Shown here: positions 24,458-31,738 of the stretch, piece after piece
Position numbering within the stretch: position 1 is the first letter of the stretch
How the letters are laid out: each line of letters starts with the position of its first letter
NCBI GenBank assembly: GCA_038061695.1
Contig: JBBTYT010000001.1
Location: forward strand, 1-64,000
Origin: M10-OD1-4 sp038061695
GTDB lineage: Bacteria; Patescibacteriota; Minisyncoccia; GWC2-36-17; M10-OD1-4
DNA: 64,000 bases
Direction of reading: 5' to 3'
Made by a program: the position numbers and the translations under genes
Notes under the pieces: generated by a model
The model's database searches: none
Told to the model about the DNA's origin: nothing
The model's input: only the letters and a program-made list of their open reading frames with translations

Positions 24458-26800
24458 ATGGCAAACGAAAGAAAAACCGAAATAATCACAAGAGATCACT
24501 TTTCCAATTTTTTGGATTCTATTTATATTGAAGAACAACGCTCAGATAATCCAAAAATTGATAAGTTGTTAAAATCCGCCTCAAAAAAAGGCGGTGGAAA
24601 AGGTTATCCTGAATTTATCATTAGCTATAAAACCAATCCTGATTTATTGATTGTTGTTGAATGTAAAGCAGATGTAACCAAACATGAAAGCAAAGATCGT
24701 GATAAATATTCAGAATTTGCGGTTGATGGTGCTTTACTTTATGCCTCCTATCTCTCTAAGGGTTTTGATGTTTTGGCAATCGCAGTTAGTGGAGAAACAA
24801 AACAATCATTAAAAGTTTCTCACTTTTTGCATTTAAGAAATGAGAAAAAAGCGACCCCAATTTTCGGAGATAAATTTTTACCTGTTGATGATTATTTGAA
24901 TGGATATTTGAAAAGTCCTGAAAAATTCAGACAAGACTATATCTCCCTTTTGGATTTTACAAAACAGCTTAATGAAAAACTACATACCTATAAGATTCTT
25001 GAAAGTCAAAGAAGTTTGCTTATCAGCTCAATTTTAATTGCTTTAGAAAATCCTGCATTTAAAAGATCGTATGCTTCGCACACTAGACCAGAAGACTTAG
25101 CTTCTTCTCTTATACAAACAGTTTTAAGTGAATTAGAAAAGGCAAATATTACTGGTAAAAAATTAGAAAATTTAAATACACAATTTAGTTTTATAAAAAC
25201 TGACACTTCTTTATCAAAAAAAGAAAATATTTTGAAAGAAATTATTGACGAAATTGACGAAAATATAAATATTTTTATTAAAACTCACAAATATTTTGAT
25301 GTATTAGGACAGCTCTATATTGAATTTTTGAGATACGCAAACAGCGATAAAGGTTTAGGAATTGTTTTAACACCTCCGCATATTACAGAACTTTTTGCAG
25401 ATTTGGCACAAGTAAATAAAAACTCTATTGCCTACGATAATTGTACTGGAACAGGCGGATTTTTGATTAGTGCAATGAAAAGAATGATCGCAGATGCAAA
25501 AGGTGATGAAACAAAAATTAAAGAAATAAAATCAAAACAGCTTATTGGAACGGAATATCAATCACATATTTTCGCTTTGGCGGTTTCTAATATGTATATC
25601 CATCAAGATGGAAAAACGAATATCATAAATGGAAGCTGTTTTGATGAGGAAGTTATTGAAGAAGTTAAATCAAGAAAACCAACAGTTGGATTTTTAAACC
25701 CGCCTTACAAATCAAATAAAAAAACAGATACTGATGAATTAGAATTTATACTAAACAACTTAGAGTGTTTAGTTGACGGAGGAACTTGTGTTGCGATTGT
25801 ACCAATGAGTAGTGCTTTAGCGATGAAAGGGAAAACCTACGAAATTAAAAAGGAATTATTAAAAAAGCATACATTAGAAGCAGTATTATCAATGCCTAAT
25901 GATTTATTTATTGATTCTGATGTTGGTACAGTTACTTGTATTATGGTTTTCACTGCTCATAAACCACATTTTCAAGGAAAAAAAACATTTTTTGGATATT
26001 TTAAAAATGATGGATTTGAGAAAAGAAGAAAAGGAAGAATTGAAATTAATTGTCAATGGAAAGATATAAAAAATGAATGGCTAAAGGCATATTTAAACAA
26101 AGCCAATATTCCTGATTTAAGTATTAATATAGAAGTAACGGCAAATAATGAATGGTGCCCAGAAGCATACTTAATTACAGATTTTACAAAAATAAATAAT
26201 AATAATTTTATTAAAAATCTAAAAGAACATTGTATTTATTTGTTTAATAACGATCTATCAAAAAATATTTCCAATAATCCTTTGGTGCAAAAAGAAATAA
26301 ATATAAATTTTCAAAATTGGCAAAGGTTCAAGGTTAAAGATTTCTTCAAGGTTTATTCTGGTGGTGATAAACCAAAATCAGATGATTCAAAACATTGGAA
26401 TGGTGAGATTGTTAATTCAGTAGAAAATCAAACAACAAACAATGGAATAAAAGAAAAAATAGAATTTGCCGATGAAAATAAGATTTTTGAAAATTTTATT
26501 TCAGTTGTTTCTATCGGAGAAGGAGGTAAGGCATTTTATCAACCAGAAAAAGGCGCTTGTTTTACTCGTGTTAAAGTCCTTGTTCCAATTAAGCAATGCA
26601 AAAATAATTTTAATAAATATCTCTTTCTGTTTTTTTGCTCCTTACTTGATATGGAAAGATATAGATATGGCTATGGCAGAGTTCTTAGCAAAGATAGATT
26701 GGGAGAAACGGAGTTATTAATACCAACAAAGAACAATTTACCAGATTGGGAATTTATGGAAAATTATATTAAATCATTGCCCTATTCTTCAAGTCTCTAA
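24458..26800 (+). CDS. Single-chain restriction-modification-specificity enzyme (type IIG/IIB-like)
   Basis: 780 residues in three parts. The N-terminus has a PD-(D/E)XK nuclease core: D62, then E68-C-K70 in NPDLLIVVECKAD. The middle is an N6-adenine methyltransferase of the gamma type, with motif I NCTGTGGF near 329 and motif IV NPPY near 414. The C-terminus (about 620-775) is a target-recognition domain like a type I HsdS half or BcgI partner (WQRFKVKDFFKVYSGG). So one protein should cut, methylate and recognise DNA. It lies directly after tRNA-Asp, inside the putative island. Confidence 0.85.
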   Translation: MANERKTEIITRDHFSNFLDSIYIEEQRSDNPKIDKLLKSASKKGGGKGYPEFIISYKTNPDLLIVVECKADVTKHESKDRDKYSEFAVDGALLYASYLSKGFDVLAIAVSGETKQSLKVSHFLHLRNEKKATPIFGDKFLPVDDYLNGYLKSPEKFRQDYISLLDFTKQLNEKLHTYKILESQRSLLISSILIALENPAFKRSYASHTRPEDLASSLIQTVLSELEKANITGKKLENLNTQFSFIKTDTSLSKKENILKEIIDEIDENINIFIKTHKYFDVLGQLYIEFLRYANSDKGLGIVLTPPHITELFADLAQVNKNSIAYDNCTGTGGFLISAMKRMIADAKGDETKIKEIKSKQLIGTEYQSHIFALAVSNMYIHQDGKTNIINGSCFDEEVIEEVKSRKPTVGFLNPPYKSNKKTDTDELEFILNNLECLVDGGTCVAIVPMSSALAMKGKTYEIKKELLKKHTLEAVLSMPNDLFIDSDVGTVTCIMVFTAHKPHFQGKKTFFGYFKNDGFEKRRKGRIEINCQWKDIKNEWLKAYLNKANIPDLSINIEVTANNEWCPEAYLITDFTKINNNNFIKNLKEHCIYLFNNDLSKNISNNPLVQKEININFQNWQRFKVKDFFKVYSGGDKPKSDDSKHWNGEIVNSVENQTTNNGIKEKIEFADENKIFENFISVVSIGEGGKAFYQPEKGACFTRVKVLVPIKQCKNNFNKYLFLFFCSLLDMERYRYGYGRVLSKDRLGETELLIPTKNNLPDWEFMENYIKSLPYSSSL

Positions 26801-26863
26801 ATATAACTCCTTGTAGATCAAAATAAAAACTCCCTGAAAAGCTGACGGGAAAAGCTCGATCAA

Positions 26864-27049
26864 CTAATTTGTGGAATCCACGATATCATCCGAGTAAGCA
26901 ATCTGCTTTACACGAAGAGCAGAGTTAATAGCGGCTTGTTTTGAGGAATAACCCTCACTAGCAGCGACCTTCTCGCCGTTTAAAGCTTGAAGGTACCACC
27001 GATAATAACCGGCACGATTTTTGTAAATCACAAATCTTGGTTTTGCCAT
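26864..27049 (-). CDS. DUF1508 (YegP/UPF0339) family protein
   Basis: 61 residues, one DUF1508 unit: FVIYKNRAGYYRWYLQALNG, then EGYSSKQAAINSALRVKQIA. The family forms a small beta-sheet plus helix; many members have two units, this one has a single. No function is firmly established. It is the only gene within an inverted-repeat element and its leader can form a hairpin (27085..27153). Confidence 0.88.
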   Translation of the reverse strand: MAKPRFVIYKNRAGYYRWYLQALNGEKVAASEGYSSKQAAINSALRVKQIAYSDDIVDSTN

Positions 27050-27084
27050 AGATTTAATCCATTACTTTTTGTTAATTAATAGAG

Positions 27085-27153
27085 AGTCGACCTTTACGCT
27101 TACTCCCCACCCCAAAAACTAAAAGTTCCTAGGGAGGAGAGGTAAAGGCGACT
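27085..27153 (-). ncRNA. Hairpin-forming leader of the DUF1508 gene
   Basis: AGTCGACCTTTAC at the left and GTAAAGGCGACT at the right can pair with one bulged base, and the inner CTCC/GGAG tracts extend the stem. It lies 36 bases upstream of the DUF1508 start on the minus strand. It may be a structured leader or a remnant of the element end. The rest of 27050..27513 shows no gene that I can support. Confidence 0.35.
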
Positions 27154-27390
27154 TGATCTAATAACCACGAAAAGGTCCCTGAGGTATCCCGCCAGCTTTT
27201 CAAGGAGCTAATAATTACAATTTACGCTTTTTGAATTATGGAGTCAAGATTAAGATATAAAATAATCCACCTCATTTTTACCCCTATTAGACTCTGGACG
27301 AGGCGTTTCAAACCATTCAGGATGAACTTTGTACATTACCCTTAATTCGCTATACTTTTATCAATATCTTCGAATTTGAGCCACTTTCTA

Positions 27391-27438
27391 GGTTCAAAGT
27401 TCCGGAGATCGGCCCAGCCATATTTTTAAGTTTGAACC
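27391..27438 (+). repeat. Putative attachment site, degenerate distal copy of the tRNA-Asp end
   Basis: Compared with 24309..24351 it shares GGTTCAAA, TCCGG, TCGGCCC, GCCA, ATTT and TAAGTTTGAACC in the same order, with a few substitutions and two short insertions. The upstream half of the tRNA is not repeated. This fits the far end of a tRNA-targeted insertion that has since decayed. Confidence 0.6.
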
Positions 27439-27513
27439 GTAATGATTACAAGACTTAATGAAAGGAAGTTTTTTGAGCTTTCAGTGATGTATTCTCAACA
27501 TAACAGAGCACGG

Positions 27514-27540
27514 ATTGGTCGCGCTTTTTATTGCGACCAT
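27514..27540. terminator. Hairpin upstream of the 27641 gene
   Basis: TGGTCGC and GCGACCA form a perfect seven-pair stem around a T-rich loop. It lies directly before the -35 box of the next promoter and may insulate it from upstream transcription. Confidence 0.45.
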
Positions 27541-27568
27541 TGACTTTTGCTTTAATAAATACTATTAT
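27540..27568 (+). promoter_or_regulatory. Strong promoter of the 27641-28465 gene pair
   Basis: TTGACT (27540..27545) and TATTAT (27563..27568) are spaced by exactly 17 bases. The leader would be about 65 bases and carries a good ribosome site (AAGGAG) before the ATG at 27641. Confidence 0.65.
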
Positions 27569-27640
27569 GTTAAGTCATGATTCGGCATGTTGTTGGTCAG
27601 GTGGTCTGTTCATTCAAAACAAAATAAGGAGTGTGTTATT

Positions 27641-28018
27641 ATGGTAAAGAAAATTTTGGTGCTGTTTCGAGATAAATTTTTTCACTGGAGGATATCTGAT
27701 ATGCTTAGACAAAATTATGGTCAATATACCTCAATAGAGAATGGAATTTGTTCTTTTCTTTACAACTCAAAAAACGCGTTGGATATCGTAGAAAGATTTA
27801 AAAAAGGAGGCTATGACTATCTGGTGATTATGGGTTCGTTCCAGATGAGTGATGTGTTCTGTAAAAATGGTATCAGAGTGTTGTGGCCGGAATGGGTCAA
27901 GGAAGATGATCATTCTAAAATTGAGTTTTATGATATGCACGCCAGGCAAGGTTACCGGCTCGTTCGGTTTCGTCAGATTAAGAGTTTCACTAATGATACT
28001 CTAGAATTTGAGGATTGA
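27641..28018 (+). CDS. Unrecognised small protein, receiver-like outline
   Basis: I set the start at 27641, where AAGGAG lies ten bases upstream; the reading frame is open back to 27587 but without a ribosome site. The 125-residue product begins KKILVLFRDKFFHWRISDML and contains YDYLVIMGSFQMSDVF, a pattern of strands and helices that recalls a response-regulator fold, but the phosphorylation aspartate and lysine are not evident. I cannot assign a family. It shares a promoter and probably a transcript with the GC-rich gene at 28106. Confidence 0.65.
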   Translation: MVKKILVLFRDKFFHWRISDMLRQNYGQYTSIENGICSFLYNSKNALDIVERFKKGGYDYLVIMGSFQMSDVFCKNGIRVLWPEWVKEDDHSKIEFYDMHARQGYRLVRFRQIKSFTNDTLEFED

Positions 28019-28105
28019 TTCATTTGGTGTTTCGGCACCTTCACAGAATGGATATGATCGCCGAAACGATCGTGTCAGTAATGCATAAAATGAAAGGAGA
28101 TCAAG

Positions 28106-28465
28106 ATGGAATACGATGAAGTCCTCAAACTGGCAATGAAGCTCGGAAAGGAGCGTCATCCGGAAGCTCCTCAACACCATCACGCGGCCTTTGTCAACTC
28201 AGTGCAGACTCTTGTTACTGGTTGGAGTGGAGGCTTCGGCGGTCCGTCCATGCGTGAGCACTGGGCGTGCCGAGTTGCCAAAGCCAAGGACACAGTCGGA
28301 CAGTTCAGCTTCGACGATGCGGTGACGGCGGTTGAGGAAGCCTGTTACGGCCAACTCACCCTCGATCACGCGAACATGCTCGAAGAGGAGCACTGCTTCG
28401 ATGATGCTCCTGGTGAAGTGGAGACGGCACAGTGGCTTCTGGCGATGCACCATCAGCACGATTGA
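28106..28465 (+). CDS. Unrecognised GC-rich histidine-rich small protein, probably foreign
   Basis: 119 residues with a strong ribosome site (AAAGGAG, eight bases before the ATG). Its base composition is clearly above 50% GC while neighbours are near one third, so it entered recently from a different genome. It is acidic and histidine-rich (EAPQHHHAAFVN, LLAMHHQHD), probably mostly helical, with three cysteines. A tight hairpin terminator follows. No family is recognised. Confidence 0.7.
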   Translation: MEYDEVLKLAMKLGKERHPEAPQHHHAAFVNSVQTLVTGWSGGFGGPSMREHWACRVAKAKDTVGQFSFDDAVTAVEEACYGQLTLDHANMLEEEHCFDDAPGEVETAQWLLAMHHQHD

Positions 28466-28491
28466 ATTGAAGTGTGCGATAATGGGTTTCT

Positions 28492-28522
28492 GGCACGTTT
28501 TCCCAAAAAACGTGCCTTTTCT
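28492..28522 (+). terminator. Intrinsic terminator after the GC-rich gene
   Basis: GGCACGTTTT (28492..28501) pairs perfectly with AAAACGTGCC (28507..28516) around a five-base loop, followed by TTTTCTTTT. Confidence 0.9.
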
Positions 28523-28570
28523 TTTATCCATTTTTGGCTATTTGACCGCCTTTATGTAATAATATACAAT

Positions 28571-28596
28571 GGAAAGGTGAAAATATCACCTTTTCA
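28571..28596. terminator. Second hairpin before the TIR-like gene
   Basis: AAAGGTGA (28573..28580) and TCACCTTT (28586..28593) form an eight-pair stem with a five-base loop and a TT-rich tail. The remaining 80 bases up to the next gene hold a weak ACACT/AGTGT inverted repeat and no clear promoter. Confidence 0.55.
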
Positions 28597-28677
28597 TTAA
28601 ACATATTGATATTGCTACACTCGGAACAGGAGCGATAGTGTCTTCTGGTAAGTGCGAATTTAGAAAATAGTTTCTCT

Positions 28678-30099
28678 ATGAAAAAGATCGTCTTTTATTC
28701 TTGGCAGTCAGATTTACCTAACGGTACAAATCGTAATCTTATCGAAGGTGTTTTAAAGGATGTTGCCAAAGAAATAGGAAGTGATGAAGATACTAATATC
28801 GAGCATGTTATCGACAGGGATACTCAAGGTGTAGCCGGTGCGCCGAATATTGCAACAGCTATTTTCCAAAAAATTGATTCGGCAGATATTTTTGTCGCTG
28901 ATGTATCAATAATTGGAAGTGCGAAAAAACGCGCAGTACCTAATCCAAATGTTTTAATTGAATTAGGATATGCTCTTAAATCTTTAGGACACGAACGTAT
29001 TATATTGGTTTTTAATACTGCGTTTGGAAAAATTGAAAAATTACCATTTGATCTAAGAATGCATAGAACTCTTACTTACCAATGTGCTGAGTCGGTTACA
29101 GATCGCACAGAAATAAAGAAAGGTTTAATTAGAGATTTCAGATTAGCTCTTTTAGCGGGATTTTCTCATGTAACTCCTAAAAAAGTCACAACACCTATAA
29201 TTGATATCATCAAAAATAGAACGGCGAGTAAAAAAATTGACCTCAGGGCATATTTAGATGAATTATATAATGAATTGTGGAAATTACAGCCACCTATGAA
29301 AAGAGATGGCGGTACTGTACAAGATTTGTTATCTGCTCTACCAAAAACCGAAAAAATATCTGCCAAATTTGCAAAACTTTCACAGACCATCGTTTTAATG
29401 AACGATAAAGAATCATCAAGAGAAGTATTTCAATGGTTCGGTAAGTTGTTAACGAATTACGATCCAATACTAAAAGGCGATGGTAAAATATGGAACTGTG
29501 ATGGAGATTTTTTTAAATTTATAGGGCATGATCTTTTTGTAAATTTTATAAATCCTTTTCTGCGAGAAGAAAAATGGGATGAAATAAAAGAACTTTTAAA
29601 AGGAATTTTATCAGTTGGGCCAACATCGTATAGCCAAAACGATCGAAAGGAATCTTGGACAGAGTTATCCAAACATTCTCCGCTTTTAATAGATGAAGGG
29701 AAAACTAATCGCCGTGTATCTTTCCATGCCGATTTATTAAAAACCAGACACGAAAAAGGTGAATTAGCTTCCATCGTACCTTTTAAGGAATTTACTGAAA
29801 CAGATTTTTTTCTCCATTTATATGGCGAAGGGATAACACAAGATAACAAATATTACGGTAAATGGTATCCGAGAAGTGATATCTGGCTTCAGCATACTCC
29901 AAAATTTATATCTGAAGCTACTGATTATCCAACCGCCATGAAGATATGCAATGCTCTACAAATAAGTGATGTCGAAGAATTTAAAAGACGGCTGGCACAT
30001 ACACAAATTAAATGGGATTGGCATTCCCCAGTTAGCGCAGCAGATATTAATAAAATTGGGAGTACTGGTGGTGCTGTTATTATTAAAATAGATGAATAA
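28678..30099 (+). CDS. TIR-like / nucleotide-hydrolase-fold protein, candidate defence effector
   Basis: 473 residues. The first ~160 form a Rossmann-like domain of the TIR / nucleoside-deoxyribosyltransferase type: VFYSWQSDLPNGTNR at the start, ADIFVADVSII near 70-79 and NPNVLIELGYAL with E95, placed like a catalytic glutamate. TIR-type domains in bacteria commonly degrade or convert NAD during anti-phage defence. The remaining ~310 residues are a domain I do not recognise, perhaps the sensor (WNCDGDFFKFIGHDLFVNFI, YYGKWYPRSDIWLQHTPKFI). It stands alone, beside a restriction enzyme region, which supports but does not prove a defence role. Confidence 0.7.
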   Translation: MKKIVFYSWQSDLPNGTNRNLIEGVLKDVAKEIGSDEDTNIEHVIDRDTQGVAGAPNIATAIFQKIDSADIFVADVSIIGSAKKRAVPNPNVLIELGYALKSLGHERIILVFNTAFGKIEKLPFDLRMHRTLTYQCAESVTDRTEIKKGLIRDFRLALLAGFSHVTPKKVTTPIIDIIKNRTASKKIDLRAYLDELYNELWKLQPPMKRDGGTVQDLLSALPKTEKISAKFAKLSQTIVLMNDKESSREVFQWFGKLLTNYDPILKGDGKIWNCDGDFFKFIGHDLFVNFINPFLREEKWDEIKELLKGILSVGPTSYSQNDRKESWTELSKHSPLLIDEGKTNRRVSFHADLLKTRHEKGELASIVPFKEFTETDFFLHLYGEGITQDNKYYGKWYPRSDIWLQHTPKFISEATDYPTAMKICNALQISDVEEFKRRLAHTQIKWDWHSPVSAADINKIGSTGGAVIIKIDE

Positions 30100-30262
30100 A
30101 TATGAAAAAGAAAAAATTTGATATTATAAAATTTATAAGGGAGTTTGTGTAATCACAAAGATTAACACGCGCACGGGTGGGTGGGGCAAGTGTTGTATTT
30201 ATGTAGCCGACCTCTCCTCCAAAAAATCTTCGGATTGAACCTCTTCTTATAACCTCGCAATT

Positions 30263-30300
30263 AAGAAAAACAGAAATCTTTAAATTTCTGTTTTTCTTGC
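30263..30300. terminator. Strong bidirectional terminator
   Basis: AAGAAAAACAGAAAT (30263..30277) and ATTTCTGTTTTTCTT (30284..30298) form a perfect 15-pair stem with a six-base loop. The stretch 30100..30262 before it has no supported gene; it holds a small TTTGTG/CACAAA hairpin and a G-rich patch (GGGTGGGTGGGG). Confidence 0.85.
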
Positions 30301-30332
30301 ATTAAAGCTCTAATTATTCTAAAATATCTGGT

Positions 30333-30695
30333 ATGATAGATAAAAGAGAAATAGGTAAAATATTACTTATAACGATAACCTCTTTTTTGGTATTTCTTTC
30401 GATCTTATTTAAGGTGGATCCTAAAAATGCGGAACCATTGGAATTTATAGCTTTTTATGTCAGTATATTCCTATCGCTTTTCGGGTTATTTTTCTTAGTC
30501 GGATTTATGGTGATGCATTTAAGCAAAAAATCTGACTCGCTGACATTTTATCAATCTGCTTTGCATGGGGGTTTACTCTCTCTTCTGCTCGTAGGTTTAA
30601 TTATGCTTCAGCATTTGGGATATTTTTCATTTTTAAATATAATAATTTTTTCTTTAGGTGTGATATTTTTAGAATTTACTTTTTCAAAGAGATGA
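30333..30695 (+). CDS. Small polytopic membrane protein, unknown
   Basis: 120 residues with about four hydrophobic helices (12-27, 36-60, 78-95, 98-115) and no recognisable motif. Its TGA overlaps the pheS ATG as ATGA, so it is translated from the same message and was probably fixed in this operon. The ATG is embedded in a TATGAT sequence that resembles a -10 box, so the true transcript start is uncertain. Confidence 0.65.
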   Translation: MIDKREIGKILLITITSFLVFLSILFKVDPKNAEPLEFIAFYVSIFLSLFGLFFLVGFMVMHLSKKSDSLTFYQSALHGGLLSLLLVGLIMLQHLGYFSFLNIIIFSLGVIFLEFTFSKR

Positions 30696-31723
30696 CGATT
30701 GATTTTAATGAATTAAAAAAAGAAGCGGATGGGGAGCTTAAAAAAATAGAGAGCCAAGAAAAACTTGAGCTTTTTAGGTTAAAATATTTTGGCAGAAAGG
30801 CGGGTATTTTAAATGATATTTTAAAATCTCTCAAAGATTTATCAATTGAAGAAAAAAAAGAGGTTGGCAAGTTTGCAAATGAATTAAAAATATATCTTGA
30901 AAATGAAATAGATATAAAAAAAGAATCTCTCTTATTTGGTGATATAAAAGAGAGAGAAAAGAAAGAGAAGATTGATATTACTGTCCCGGGAAAAAAAGTT
31001 TTTAGAGGATATATTCATCCGTTGACTCATGTTATGAGAAAGGCGGTTTCAATATTTGAATCTATGGGATTTGAGGTTGTCTCCGGTCCAGAAGTTGAAA
31101 CAGAGTTTTATAATTTCGATGCTTTAAATATACCAGCTTCTCATCCATCTCGCGATATGCAAGATACTTTCTGGCTTGATGTGCCAGGACTTTTAATGAG
31201 AACTCAGACATCATCTGTGCAGATAAGATTTATGAAGGAGCATAATAAACCTCCATTTAGAATAGTTTGTCCAGGAAGAGTCTTTAGAAAAGAGGCAACT
31301 GATGCTACGCATGAGATGCAATTTTATCAGATGGAATGTCTTGTTGTTGCAGAAAATATTTCTTTAGTCAATTTAAAATCAATTCTTGAATTATTTTTTA
31401 AGAAATTATTAGATAATAAGAAGATCAAGGTTAGATTTAGACCGTCTTTTTTCCCATTTGTTGAGCCTGGAGTAGAGGTGGACATCCTTTGTTTTAAATG
31501 TTCTGGAAAGGGATGTCCATTATGTAAAGAAACAGGTTGGATAGAGGTTGGTGGAGCAGGAATGGTGCATCCTAAGGTTTTAAAAGGAGTTAATATTGAT
31601 ATTTCAAAGTATAGAGGTTTTGCATTTGGTATGGGACTGGATAGAATAGCGATGATAAGATACGGAATTGATGATTTGCGTTTATTTTACAACACTGATA
31701 TGCGATTTTTAAAACAATTTTAA
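30692..31723 (+). CDS. pheS: Phenylalanyl-tRNA synthetase alpha subunit
   Basis: 343 residues, full length. The N-terminal coiled coil (to about 90) is followed by the class II core: motif 1 near HPLTHVMRKAVSIFESMGFE, motif 2 with FRIVCPGRVFRKEATDATHE, and motif 3 FAFGMGLDRIAMIRYGIDDL. A short cysteine cluster (CFKCSGKGCPLCKETGW) is inserted near 260-275, a zinc-type knuckle not found in E. coli PheS. It charges tRNA-Phe with the downstream beta subunit. Confidence 0.95.
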   Translation: MTIDFNELKKEADGELKKIESQEKLELFRLKYFGRKAGILNDILKSLKDLSIEEKKEVGKFANELKIYLENEIDIKKESLLFGDIKEREKKEKIDITVPGKKVFRGYIHPLTHVMRKAVSIFESMGFEVVSGPEVETEFYNFDALNIPASHPSRDMQDTFWLDVPGLLMRTQTSSVQIRFMKEHNKPPFRIVCPGRVFRKEATDATHEMQFYQMECLVVAENISLVNLKSILELFFKKLLDNKKIKVRFRPSFFPFVEPGVEVDILCFKCSGKGCPLCKETGWIEVGGAGMVHPKVLKGVNIDISKYRGFAFGMGLDRIAMIRYGIDDLRLFYNTDMRFLKQF

Positions 31724-31738
31724 ACTTCAAATTTTAAA

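Larger units (their letters stand above)
26831..27206. repeat. Inverted-repeat element enclosing the DUF1508 gene
   Basis: TCCCTGAAAAGCTGACGGGA at 26831..26850 matches the reverse complement of 27187..27206 at 18 of 20 positions. The repeats bracket a 376-base segment with one small gene and a second inverted repeat (27085..27153). It looks like a small mobile cassette or a non-autonomous element; no transposase is present. Confidence 0.6.

Noticed and set aside
24242..24538. Minus-strand 98-codon reading frame across tRNA-Asp
   Set aside because: It is the reverse reading of the tRNA (GPTGFEPAIFS is a well-known false peptide from tRNA genes) and overlaps a strongly supported coding region.
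27250..27435. Minus-strand fragments that read like protein (WADLRNFEPRKWLKFEDID and MYKVHPEWFETPRPESNRG)
   Set aside because: The first has no start codon and its NFEP part is the reverse reading of the decayed tRNA-Asp end. The second is only 28 codons with no ribosome site. They may be remains of a gene, but I cannot support a feature.
30139..30225. Similarity between the ACCTCTCCTCC and GGGTGGGG patches here and those near 27105-27145, as possible ends of a larger element
   Set aside because: The shared strings are short, of low complexity, and their relative order and orientation do not agree.
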